The translations under genes were made by a program, and so were the position numbers. A stretch of 64,000 bases of DNA from Treponema parvum (lineage in GTDB: Bacteria; Spirochaetota; Spirochaetia; Treponematales; Treponemataceae): the NCBI RefSeq assembly GCF_017893965.1, contig NZ_CP054142.1, forward strand, positions 2,108,001-2,172,000, given 5' to 3'. The notes beneath the pieces are model-generated. The model saw nothing but the letters and a program-made list of their open reading frames with translations. It did not search any database and had not been told where the DNA came from. This document shows positions 9,138-17,260 of this stretch, piece by piece (positions within the stretch are counted from its first letter, which is position 1; the number at the start of each line of letters is the position of its first letter).

Positions 9138-10748
9138 TCATCTCCATTCCTTCATATGAAAAATTGTTTCGGAATAAGCGCCCTTATCCTTTTCTGTTCT
9201 ATTTAAAACCGGACGATGATATTGATTAACAATACGCATTCCGGCTTTCTCTGCAATAAGCGGATACATATTGAATTTATCATTTGCAACCAAAAATACA
9301 TTATAGTCTGCCGCTAAATAGGGCTTTGCATTATTTAGAACAGCGCTAATGCCTTCCACATAACTTTCGCGGGCATCTTTTCCCTTTCCTTTAAATAAGG
9401 GGCCTATTTCCAAATCATCATGACGGGTAAAGCCGAATATGTCATATGCATACGCATGTTGTTCATGGTAGTCTATTAATCCGACATACGGCGGAGAAGA
9501 AAAAATACCTGCAATTTTATGATTCCGGATTAATTCATATAACTCAGGTTTATTTTGTTTTATTTTTTCATCGAGATTGATTGTGCGGGAATCTCCGGTT
9601 ACGCAATATTGAAAAGTTTGCGTCCTGAGCATTTTAAATTCGGCTAAGCGTTTGATGGTATCATTTGCATAAGTATTCCACCATCTCAATATCGAAAAAA
9701 GCGGCTTGCAAATCTTTCCATGCTTTGTACAATAGTACGGAGTAGTTACTGGCTCATAGATTGTCGCAAGATCTGAATGGGTTGTCGCCCGGCAACTGCG
9801 CATTGTTCTACTTAAAATTATTTTTGCGATATTCCGTTCAGTTTCATTCGGTATTTTTTTAATAAGCTGAAAGACCAAATCAATTTCGTTCCGAATATTC
9901 TGCACGTACCATTTATCTAAGAATGTATCCGTTTCTTTTTGCTTTAGTTGAATATTAAATGTATGGACAAGTTTTTCATAAAGAGGAAAAAATTCTTTTT
10001 CTTTTTCAGCTCCATAGGTCTTTTCATCGATATTCTTTTGCCGTACATCGATTTTAAACTGCGGCGACGGAAAATACTTATTGTTAAAAGTTAAAAGCTC
10101 AGCGCTTAGCGCATCTTCAAATTCCGGTATGGAGGAAGCAGCGGTAAAATCGCGAAGTCTATTTGTTATAAACGAAAGTTCATTTTCAAGCATTTGTAAA
10201 TCGCAATTTTGTATTTTTGCATTTGCAATGACTGTATTAAACTCCGAAATATCCACGCCGATTGCATGAATACCCAGTTCATTTGCCTGTACAAGTGTTG
10301 TTCCGCTACCGCAAAAAGGGTCAAGCACAACATCGCCCTTATGAAAAAAGACATTTTGTTTAAAGCTGTCGGTATGCTTATCTAAAAAATATTCGACAAG
10401 CTGCGGAATAAATTTCCCTTTATAAGGATGCAGCCTATGAACATGTTTTGTCGTTTCAGCTTCTTTATATTGTTCGAAAGACAAAGTCCAATTCAATTTT
10501 TCACCGAGCCTCTCTTCCCAATCCGTCTGCCGTTTACCGGAACGCGACTGATAATAGTGAAGCAATTCCGTTTTTGAAACTGCAGGGGCACCGTTATGAA
10601 AAAATTTATTTATTCGTCCGTATTGAATAAGATACGTAATATTTGAGTTGGTTACATGCTTTCCCAGTAATACCGTAGCCCAATGACCTGCTTCGGGGAT
10701 AGAGATAAAATCGTCCTGCTGTACTGTAGCGAAAAGCTCATTTTGCAT
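9138..10748 (-). CDS. DNA methyltransferase of the TdeIII-like R-M pair
   Basis: A 536-residue S-adenosylmethionine-dependent DNA methyltransferase. Motif I DPFCGSGTT is at 143-151 (SAM binding) and the catalytic motif SSPPY at 417-421, the form used by N4-cytosine and N6-adenine enzymes; SPPY favours N4-cytosine. The order (motif I before IV) and the large middle region fit the beta-like or circularly related amino-methyltransferases. Residues 12-65 (ISIPEAGHWATVLLG, NSNITYLIQYGRINKFF) look like a helix-turn-helix of the excisionase/MerR kind. ATG 10748 is chosen because GGGAGA lies 4 nt upstream. A perfect 12-bp inverted repeat lies just upstream of the start. Confidence 0.88.
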   Translation of the reverse strand: MQNELFATVQQDDFISIPEAGHWATVLLGKHVTNSNITYLIQYGRINKFFHNGAPAVSKTELLHYYQSRSGKRQTDWEERLGEKLNWTLSFEQYKEAETTKHVHRLHPYKGKFIPQLVEYFLDKHTDSFKQNVFFHKGDVVLDPFCGSGTTLVQANELGIHAIGVDISEFNTVIANAKIQNCDLQMLENELSFITNRLRDFTAASSIPEFEDALSAELLTFNNKYFPSPQFKIDVRQKNIDEKTYGAEKEKEFFPLYEKLVHTFNIQLKQKETDTFLDKWYVQNIRNEIDLVFQLIKKIPNETERNIAKIILSRTMRSCRATTHSDLATIYEPVTTPYYCTKHGKICKPLFSILRWWNTYANDTIKRLAEFKMLRTQTFQYCVTGDSRTINLDEKIKQNKPELYELIRNHKIAGIFSSPPYVGLIDYHEQHAYAYDIFGFTRHDDLEIGPLFKGKGKDARESYVEGISAVLNNAKPYLAADYNVFLVANDKFNMYPLIAEKAGMRIVNQYHRPVLNRTEKDKGAYSETIFHMKEWR

Positions 10749-10758
10749 AGGATCTCCC

Positions 10759-10787
10759 AATTTTACCGTTAAAGCAACGGTAAAATT
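10759..10787. promoter_or_regulatory. Perfect 12-bp inverted repeat before the methyltransferase
   Basis: AATTTTACCGTT (10759-10770) and its exact complement (10776-10787) are separated by 5 nt and sit directly upstream of the ribosome site of the R-M operon. It could be an operator or an mRNA hairpin limiting translation. No separate controller (C) gene is present, so control by the methyltransferase's own helix-turn-helix is an attractive inference. Confidence 0.55.
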
Positions 10788-10868
10788 GAGAATTATCTTA
10801 CCATATTCTGCTGTTTTTTTCTATCTTTCGCTAGACCCTTAACACTATAAAATACCTTTTACCGCACT

Positions 10869-12758
10869 TTACTCCCCCATTCCCCTCGCCAGCTTCCAGT
10901 TCCGGCTCTGTACCTGCGTACTCCACAGCTTTGCATACAGCGGTGATTGCTTCAACAGTTCGCCGTGTGTTCCCGTTGCAGCGACCGTTCCATTATTCAT
11001 CACGATAATTTGATCGCAGCCGATAACCGTTGATAACCGGTGTGCAATTACAATGAGCGTTTTGTCTTTGCACAATTCTTCGAGCGACTTTTGAATTTTG
11101 TGCTGATTTTCCATATCCGCATAAGCGGTTGCTTCGTCAAGAATCAGTATCGGTGCGTTCCGCAATAGAGCACGTGCAATAATAATTCGCTGCCGCTGTC
11201 CTCCCGACAATTTTGCTCCATCGTCTCCTGTACTCGTGTTGTAGCCATTCTCAAACGCAATGATAAACTCGTGGCAACGAGCTTTCTTCGCCGCTTCAAT
11301 CACTTCCTCATCGGATGCATCGGGCTTACCAAGCCGTATATTTTCGATAATCGGCATATTGAATAAAAAGGTGTCTTGCGTTACATAGTTGACCCGCTGC
11401 ATCAGCTGATCCAGAGATAAATCTCGATACGCAACACCGCCTATTGTTATACTTCCTTCCTGTACATCCCAAAAGCGTGCAATAAGATTCGCGACGGTCG
11501 TTTTACCGGAACCTGAATGCCCGACAATCGCGGTCTTTGTTTTTTCAGGGAACACAAGTGAAATATCATGCAGCACCTGGACATCGTCATACGCAAAAGA
11601 AACATGATGCAGTGCAATTTCGTTATTCGGTATTTCACCGGCGACCTTATCGGGTTCTTGTAATTCAGGAGCAGAGAGAACTTCGTTGATGAGGCGTTCG
11701 CCGTTTTTAATGTAATAAAAGTTATCCATAAATTCCGTGAACTTCAAAAGCGAAGTGCCGATCCCGACGGACACTAACACGGAAAACAAATACAAGTGTG
11801 CACTTAAACTGCCGGCGCAATATAAAAAGCCGCCGACACTCAGTACGCTTGCCAAAAGCGAGGAGAGCAAAACAATCGAAGGGGACGCTGCAACATACAT
11901 TCGATTATAAAGCCGGAGTGTTGCCGTTTTGTATTTGTCGATGGAAGTTTCATATTGAGAAAGCGCTGCATCCTCTCTCCCGAAAATTTTGATTTCTTTA
12001 TTTCCGCGGATATATTCGATAACTCTACCGTTCATATTTTCGAGCATGGTATAATAGGTGTCAGCAAATTCGTTCATAATGCCGATATACATCGGAAGAT
12101 AAAACAACAACGTCAACGCCGCAGGAACCAAAACCGAAAGTCCCATCCGCCAGTCAAAACTGAAAAGCAGCGCGATAATACTGACAGGCAGCACTATGTT
12201 TGAAGTCGTTTCGGGGATTGCGTGCGCAAGCGGATATTCGAGGTGTTCGAGGCTGTCAATCAAGAGACTGTGAAAGTAGCCGCTCCCTTTTGCTTGCATG
12301 TAGCCGAGCGGCATACGCATCATTTTTTCCGTAATAGAAAGCCGCACTTTTTTCAAAATAGAAAACGCCGTCTTATGCGAAAGAGCGGTTGAAAGACAGT
12401 GCATCAGTATCTCGAGCGCAAGCGACAGCAAAATCAACAGTGCATACCACAACACCGTCCGCCCATCGCAGCTCTGCACAATACGCAGCAGCAACCGATA
12501 CACCATATAATACGGCAACAGCCCGAAAAACACGGAAGCAATCGCCAAGGCCACGGAAACACTATAAACCGGAATATGCTCTTTCAAATGCAACAGTTGA
12601 ACAAAGTTTGAACTTTGGAAACTGTTGCATTGGTACGCGAAAAGCGCACATACAATTTTGCGATGTTTCGGCTCCGTCCGAAACTCGACAGTGTTTTTCA
12701 GCCGTGCCATTTTAGCGACTGAAAATAAACGTTCTTTTACAAAATCTTTAAATCGCAT
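10869..12758 (-). CDS. ABC exporter-fold permease/ATPase half-transporter (odd N-terminus)
   Basis: A half-transporter with membrane domain (ALAIASVFFGLLPYYMVY onward) followed by ATPase: Walker A GHSGSGKT near residue 415 from the chosen start, signature LSGGQ, Walker B ILILDE and His in IAHRLS. It is the counterpart of the first gene of the intact pair (15401-17236). The start is uncertain. The frame is open to 12866, but that extension aligns with non-coding leader upstream of the sister gene at 3985, so I use ATG 12758, which lacks a clear ribosome site. About 80 residues precede the first membrane helix, and part of them (12588-12630) is a near-perfect palindrome, suggesting insertion of a repeat element. 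It follows the AraC gene by some 130 bp. Confidence 0.85.
   Translation of the reverse strand: MRFKDFVKERLFSVAKMARLKNTVEFRTEPKHRKIVCALFAYQCNSFQSSNFVQLLHLKEHIPVYSVSVALAIASVFFGLLPYYMVYRLLLRIVQSCDGRTVLWYALLILLSLALEILMHCLSTALSHKTAFSILKKVRLSITEKMMRMPLGYMQAKGSGYFHSLLIDSLEHLEYPLAHAIPETTSNIVLPVSIIALLFSFDWRMGLSVLVPAALTLLFYLPMYIGIMNEFADTYYTMLENMNGRVIEYIRGNKEIKIFGREDAALSQYETSIDKYKTATLRLYNRMYVAASPSIVLLSSLLASVLSVGGFLYCAGSLSAHLYLFSVLVSVGIGTSLLKFTEFMDNFYYIKNGERLINEVLSAPELQEPDKVAGEIPNNEIALHHVSFAYDDVQVLHDISLVFPEKTKTAIVGHSGSGKTTVANLIARFWDVQEGSITIGGVAYRDLSLDQLMQRVNYVTQDTFLFNMPIIENIRLGKPDASDEEVIEAAKKARCHEFIIAFENGYNTSTGDDGAKLSGGQRQRIIIARALLRNAPILILDEATAYADMENQHKIQKSLEELCKDKTLIVIAHRLSTVIGCDQIIVMNNGTVAATGTHGELLKQSPLYAKLWSTQVQSRNWKLARGMGE
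12588..12630. repeat. Two-tier palindrome inside the ABC coding region
   Basis: Outer arms ATGCAACAGTT (12588-12598) and AACTGTTGCAT (12620-12630), inner arms CAAAGTT (12602-12608) and AACTTTG (12611-12617), two-base loop. The design, and the CAACAGT/ACTGTTG core, is shared with the palindrome at 14854-14898. Confidence 0.75.
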
Positions 12759-12892
12759 GGTTTGTTTATACGTCTTTTTGAATGGGCTGTACGCAAAACC
12801 GGTAAAAGTTTGTCCGATAGCGATATATTTTGGCTGAAAGCAAAATGACGGCAAGTTATAATACAAAGGAATGCTCTTTATAAAGCCGTCCG

Positions 12893-13870
12893 TTAACTGT
12901 TATTCGCTGTATTTCTTTCTTTCATCTCTCTTCGTAACTCGCCGGGACTAACTCCGTAGCATTTTTTAAACGCGGTTTGAAAATACCCGTCGCCGTAATA
13001 GCCCACCTCGCGAGCAATCTGTGTAATCGACACATCGCTGTTTTTTAAAAGCTCAACCGCTCTATGCATCCGCACATTTTGCACATACCCATTGACCGTA
13101 ATACGGTACGTTTCCTTAAATCCCGTTACCAGTTTTTCCCTGTTCAACGCAAATTGTTTCGACAACGCCTGAATAGTCGGCGGATTCACCGCGTGCTTTT
13201 CAAGATACACCCTCAATGCATGCAAACGCACTTTATCATCCGCTGATAAATGTACTGTCCGTTTTTCCGTATGCGAATAGATATAGTCAAAAAGATACAC
13301 AAACGCTTCCAACGCCTTCGCTTGTATATACAGCACGAGTAAATCTCCCGTCAGCTCACAGTTTTTCAGCTGATCGCAGATCGCGGATATCTGCGGAATA
13401 TGCAGCGGAGCAGGATTAAGAAGTGCCGCCGCACGTTTCCAAAAATCATCAGGCAGTGCGATAGGCAGCGTTTCAAAAAACTGAGGACGATACGAAAACC
13501 CTGCATTGACAATCCGTACGTGCGGGTTGATCCGCTTAAACCCATGAAAAACCGGCTCATTCACATAGACATTTAATCCGTAGTCCACCGCATCCGGCAC
13601 GGGATTACGCCCCGCATCATACACTTCCACCGAACCCTCGTAATACCGGCCGATCTCGATTCCCCGCTCGTCAACCGACTCTTCTATAATACACGGCTTC
13701 TCCAGCGTACAGTCGGACACAATCCCCATCGCAGTCCGAGTGTCCCCCATAACGGTAAAACCTCCCGTCCCCAGCTCAGGCGACGCCGTGTACCGAATAC
13801 ATCCCGCTTCCACTTTCTTTTCAAACCCCAGCCGCTCCCAATCCTTCCAATAATCTTCGATCGTTCTCAT
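12893..13870 (-). CDS. AraC-family regulator of the split ABC pair
   Basis: A 325-residue transcription factor. The C-terminal third has the two helix-turn-helix units of AraC proteins: LSKQFALNREKLVTGFKETY and, in the second, ITQIAREVGYYGDGYFQTAFKKCYGVSPGELR. The N-terminal ~200 residues are a ligand or sensing region without recognisable identity. It lies immediately upstream of, and in the same orientation as, the ABC half-transporter, as YbtA-type regulators do with YbtPQ-like genes; a metal or siderophore signal is plausible but not shown. ATG 13870 is used; the ribosome site (AGAG) is weak. A 62-bp repeat lies 44 bp upstream. Confidence 0.9.
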   Translation of the reverse strand: MRTIEDYWKDWERLGFEKKVEAGCIRYTASPELGTGGFTVMGDTRTAMGIVSDCTLEKPCIIEESVDERGIEIGRYYEGSVEVYDAGRNPVPDAVDYGLNVYVNEPVFHGFKRINPHVRIVNAGFSYRPQFFETLPIALPDDFWKRAAALLNPAPLHIPQISAICDQLKNCELTGDLLVLYIQAKALEAFVYLFDYIYSHTEKRTVHLSADDKVRLHALRVYLEKHAVNPPTIQALSKQFALNREKLVTGFKETYRITVNGYVQNVRMHRAVELLKNSDVSITQIAREVGYYGDGYFQTAFKKCYGVSPGELRREMKERNTANNS

Positions 13871-13913
13871 AGTGTTCTCTACATTATAACTACTTTGATT
13901 GTAGCGTATTTCT

Positions 13914-13975
13914 TATAGATGTATAAGGAGGGGGAAGTCTCTCCAGATAAAAGCTTGTGCCACGGAGGGCACAAA
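13914..13975. repeat. 62-bp direct repeat, copy 1
   Basis: This segment recurs at 19029-19090 in the same orientation with only a handful of differences. It contains a GGAGGGGGAAGTCT block and a hairpin TTGTGCC...GGCACAA. Each copy borders one AraC/ABC set. A GGGGGAAGT-like fragment also appears near 4090, upstream of the other half of the split pair. Confidence 0.8.
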
Positions 13976-14142
13976 TTTATGATAGCTGATATAAAAACAG
14001 TAAAAGTATCTACGAGAATGTTAAAGTTTGAAAATAAAGTATAGATAGATCATGTGTGATAATGTATAATTGGAGGTAGAAAATATAGTGACAGAATATG
14101 AGTGTAAAAAATGTCTCAAAATTATACGAAGCGGAGGTGTAT

Positions 14143-14358
14143 ATGTCATACGAAATGGTTATCGAACAAATCAAAACCCTTCCCGAACAGCTTTTAACAT
14201 CGGTCGCTGCATTTATAAAATTTCTTGAAGCAGAACAATGTGGAAAGAATGAAATAAAAATACCTCCGAAAACTAAGCAAAATTTTTTTGAATTGGCAGG
14301 AAAAATCCATCTTGACTGTAATTCTGTGACAGAACTTCGTGAGTCAAGTTTGTTATGA
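14143..14358 (+). CDS. Antitoxin (DUF2281-like) of a vapBC-type pair
   Basis: A 71-residue protein starting at ATG 14143 behind a strong GGAGGTGTAT ribosome site. It begins SYEMVIEQIKTLPEQLLTSVAAFIKFLE, a helical pattern (…LPE…LL…V..FI.FL) typical of the DUF2281 antitoxins that accompany PIN-domain toxins. Its last four bases (ATGA) overlap the start of the toxin gene. Expected to bind and neutralise the toxin and to repress the operon. Confidence 0.82.
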   Translation: MSYEMVIEQIKTLPEQLLTSVAAFIKFLEAEQCGKNEIKIPPKTKQNFFELAGKIHLDCNSVTELRESSLL

Positions 14359-14792
14359 TTCTTGTCGATACAAATATTATCATAGATTTTTGGAATAACC
14401 CCACGGAAGAAGCAAAGAAAATCTTTGAAGAATACGAAATTGCGACTTGTGGAGTTATAAAAACAGAACTTTTACGCGGAAGTAATTTGGATAAGCAATT
14501 TTTACAGATTGCGGAAGCTCTTAACGACTTTTCATATCTTTCATTTTCTGACAATGATTGGCTTGGACTTTCAAAGCAGTTTATTACATTGAAACAAAAT
14601 GGGCTTGCAGTTCCTTTTCAAGATGCAATGATTGCATATATTGCAATAAAGTATGCTTGCAAAGTGTGGACTAATGATAAGCATTTTAAACTTATGCAGG
14701 AATTTTTGCCTCAATTGGATTTATTTGACTGGAAAGAAAACAAAAAATTAGAAGGTTTAACTTCGACCGCTGAGACATCGCGGTCTCGTTAA
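14355..14792 (+). CDS. vapC: VapC-type PIN-domain toxin
   Basis: A 145-residue PIN-domain ribonuclease. The four acidic residues expected to bind the metal are visible: Asp5 (ILVDTN), Glu38 (KTELLRG), Asp90 (FQDAMIA) and Asp108 (TNDKHF). Translation overlaps the antitoxin by 4 bp. VapC toxins cleave tRNA or rRNA when the antitoxin is degraded. The last dozen residues (after DWKENKK) are encoded by a palindromic segment (14755-14794), so the natural C-terminus may have been altered by joining to that element. Confidence 0.9.
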   Translation: MILVDTNIIIDFWNNPTEEAKKIFEEYEIATCGVIKTELLRGSNLDKQFLQIAEALNDFSYLSFSDNDWLGLSKQFITLKQNGLAVPFQDAMIAYIAIKYACKVWTNDKHFKLMQEFLPQLDLFDWKENKKLEGLTSTAETSRSR

Positions 14793-14898
14793 ACGACGAG
14801 TTTCGGATAAAGCCGAAACGTCGCTGATTATAGCTGTGCGCAAAGAGCGCTCTAATTCAACAGTCTCCAAAATTGATATTTTGCTCGACTGTTGAATT
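14755..14898. repeat. Palindromes after the toxin gene, attC-like boxes
   Basis: Three hairpins follow one another. 14755-14794 begins GTTTAAC and ends GTTAAAC around a GACCGC/GCGGTC stem. 14799-14820 holds GTTTCGG/CCGAAAC. 14854-14898 is two-tier: arms AATTCAACAGTC and GACTGTTGAATT, inner arms CAAAAT and ATTTTG. The outer boxes of the first and third fit the integron attC pattern RYYYAAC...GTTRRRY, but they are short for attC sites and no integrase is seen. Confidence 0.6.
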
Positions 14899-15400
14899 TT
14901 AAGGAACGATAAAACCTAATACCCGCTTTTGCAAAGATGAAAAAATAGAAGTCACTTTTTATTTCCCCCCCCATGCACAGATAACACCCACCCCTCCGTG
15001 ACGGGAGTTGAACAAAAAATCTCATTCAAAAATTGACAAGGAAGTCGGTGGGGTGAGTCAGAATCGATGTTTTGATTGCTGCCAAAACTCGCGTAAACCG
15101 GAACGCCATCTTCTTTATCCTTCTTGCATCTTCTCTATTTACAGCAACCTATTCTTTATTTGCAGCATAAAGGCACTAAAAACAGCTATTTTCCTCAACA
15201 TTCTTTCTTTTTTACAGTTTTCCAGCTTGAATCAGAAAAGCGTTTCGTTTATACTGCCCATATAAGTTTGCCGTGGGTTACTGACGAAAAGGATTGAATC
15301 AACACCCCTGACGCAGAGCATCGGGGGATTAAACCCTGTTTAAAAGCTTCTGTTTCGGAACAGGTTGCTTTGAAATGTAAGTGAGGTCGAGGAGCGGATT
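14899..15400 (+). other. Gene-free leader upstream of the ABC pair
   Basis: No supportable gene. It includes a C8 run near 14965, a CTCCG-TGA-CGGGAG hairpin near 14995, a CCCCTGA...TCGGGGG hairpin at about 15304-15330 and a CCTGTT/AACAGG pair at about 15336-15364, followed by AGGAG and the ABC start codon. The folded stretch 15300-15395 may be a regulatory leader; I do not recognise a known riboswitch class in it. Confidence 0.35.
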
Positions 15401-17236
15401 ATGACTGAAAACCATAAACAAAAAGGTGTGTTGGAGCGGGTGTTTGCCGTTTCATCGAAAGGGAAGGGGCTGCTGGCAGCGAGCTGTATTGCTTCCGTGC
15501 TCGGTATGACGCTGAGCTTGGTGCCTTATCTCTCCGTGTATTTTATCTGCAAATATTTTCTGCTGGGTGCGGCGGGGGAGCACGGCGGTATTGTGCTGTG
15601 GACGGCGGTTGCCGGAGGCGCCATTATCGGAAATATGGTGTTCACGTTTTTAGGCAGCGCCGGGTGTCATGCGGTTGCCTTTGATGCGCTGTATCGTTAC
15701 CGCCTGTACGTAATGGAACATCTCGGCCGTATTTCGATGGGCTATTTTTCTACGCACACGAGCGGCGGTATTCAAAAACTGATGGATGAAAATATCGAAA
15801 AAATGGAAGGCTTTATCGCGCATATACTGCCTGATCTTATCGGCTCGCTGGTTATGGTTACTATCCTGTTCTTGAGTATCGCGTATCTGAACCTCGTATT
15901 AGCTGCGGCTGTCGCCTCTGCAATTATCGCGGGTTTCTTTTTTCAGATGCTGGTGTTCGGCGGCAGCAGAGTGCAAACGATTATGACGGAGGTGATGCAG
16001 TCTTCCGCAAAGATGACGGGCGCCTTTTCGGAATATGTGCGGGGTATGGCTGAGGTTAAACTGTTCGGACGTGCGGGGGCGGTAACGAATGCGTTGAAAC
16101 AGCATATCGCCGCGTATATGGGGTGGGAGATAAAAAGTTATAAAAACAGCGCTTTCGCGATGAGCATGTATAAGAGCATTGTGCTGTCGCTTTTGAGTGT
16201 GGCCCTGCCTGTCGGCGTATGGCTGCTTGCCCGTGATCCGAGCAAGGAGTTAATTCTTTCTATTTTGATGACGCTGATTCTTGTACCGGCATTGTTTGAA
16301 CCGCTGACCGGCTGTATCGAATATGCAACGCAGCTGCGGATGCTGCAAGCAGGTCTTGTGCAAATTGATGAGATTGTGCAGGAACCTACATATATCGATT
16401 CCGATACAGGAGCAACAGATATAGATACCGATTCCGATGCCGGAGCCGCTGCTTTTGTACCGCGCAGCTGGGAGGTGTGTTTTGACAATGTTTCTTTTTC
16501 GTATCAAAAAAGCACCGACCCGCTACGGAAGCAAGCGCTGTCCGGGATATCGTTTACTGCACCGCAGGGACAAATGACAGCGCTGGTCGGAGAATCAGGC
16601 GGAGGAAAATCAACAATCGGACAGCTGCTCTTGCGCTTTTGGGAAACGGAAGAAGGGGCAATTAGTATCGGCGGTGTGTCTATCCGCGATATTCCCTTTT
16701 CCCGCCTGATGGAGTATACGGCGGCGGTTTTTCAAGACACGTACATCTTTGCGGGCACGGTTATGGAAAACATCAGAATGCATTCACACGCGAGCGATGA
16801 GGCGGTTATGGAAGCTGCACGGCAGGCGTGCTGTCACGATTTTATTATGAAGCTGCCGCACGGGTACGGCACGATGGTCGGGTCGGGACACAGCAAACTG
16901 TCGGGAGGGGAAGCACAGCGGATTTCCATTGCACGGGCGATTTTGAAAAATGCACCGATTGTTATTCTTGATGAAGCGCTTGCCTATACGGATGCGGAAA
17001 ATGAAAATCAAATTCAGACAGCGATTAAAAATCTGGTACGGGATAAAACATTCATCGTCATTGCTCATCGGCTGCAAAGCATTGCCGAAGCCGGTCAAAT
17101 CTTGGTGATGCAGGATGGAAAGATTATTGAACGCGGTACGCACCACATACTTATGAGCGGAGACACGGAGTATAAAGCCCTGTGGAACTTACAGCACACC
17201 GCGGACGAATGGTCGATTGACCGGCGGCATGAATAA
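15401..17236 (+). CDS. ABC exporter-fold permease/ATPase, first of intact pair
   Basis: A 611-residue half-transporter with an N-terminal membrane domain (six hydrophobic segments from about 25 to 310) and C-terminal ATPase: Walker A GESGGGKST, signature LSGGEAQ, Walker B IVILDE and His in IAHRLQ. The linker (about 335-350) is a run of Asp, Thr and Ala. ATG 15401 has AGGAG upstream. The next gene, 24 bp downstream, encodes the partner; together they should form a heterodimer in the inner membrane. The set, with the AraC gene at 19571, is the unbroken counterpart of the split set at 2231-13870. A YbtPQ/IrtAB-like role in metal-chelate uptake is inference. Confidence 0.93.
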   Translation: MTENHKQKGVLERVFAVSSKGKGLLAASCIASVLGMTLSLVPYLSVYFICKYFLLGAAGEHGGIVLWTAVAGGAIIGNMVFTFLGSAGCHAVAFDALYRYRLYVMEHLGRISMGYFSTHTSGGIQKLMDENIEKMEGFIAHILPDLIGSLVMVTILFLSIAYLNLVLAAAVASAIIAGFFFQMLVFGGSRVQTIMTEVMQSSAKMTGAFSEYVRGMAEVKLFGRAGAVTNALKQHIAAYMGWEIKSYKNSAFAMSMYKSIVLSLLSVALPVGVWLLARDPSKELILSILMTLILVPALFEPLTGCIEYATQLRMLQAGLVQIDEIVQEPTYIDSDTGATDIDTDSDAGAAAFVPRSWEVCFDNVSFSYQKSTDPLRKQALSGISFTAPQGQMTALVGESGGGKSTIGQLLLRFWETEEGAISIGGVSIRDIPFSRLMEYTAAVFQDTYIFAGTVMENIRMHSHASDEAVMEAARQACCHDFIMKLPHGYGTMVGSGHSKLSGGEAQRISIARAILKNAPIVILDEALAYTDAENENQIQTAIKNLVRDKTFIVIAHRLQSIAEAGQILVMQDGKIIERGTHHILMSGDTEYKALWNLQHTADEWSIDRRHE

Positions 17237-17260
17237 GAAGATGAAAGGTAGGACAACAGT

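Noticed and set aside
15300-15395. Riboswitch upstream of the ABC pair
   Set aside because: Hairpins exist, but I could not match them to a cobalamin, molybdenum or other known aptamer.
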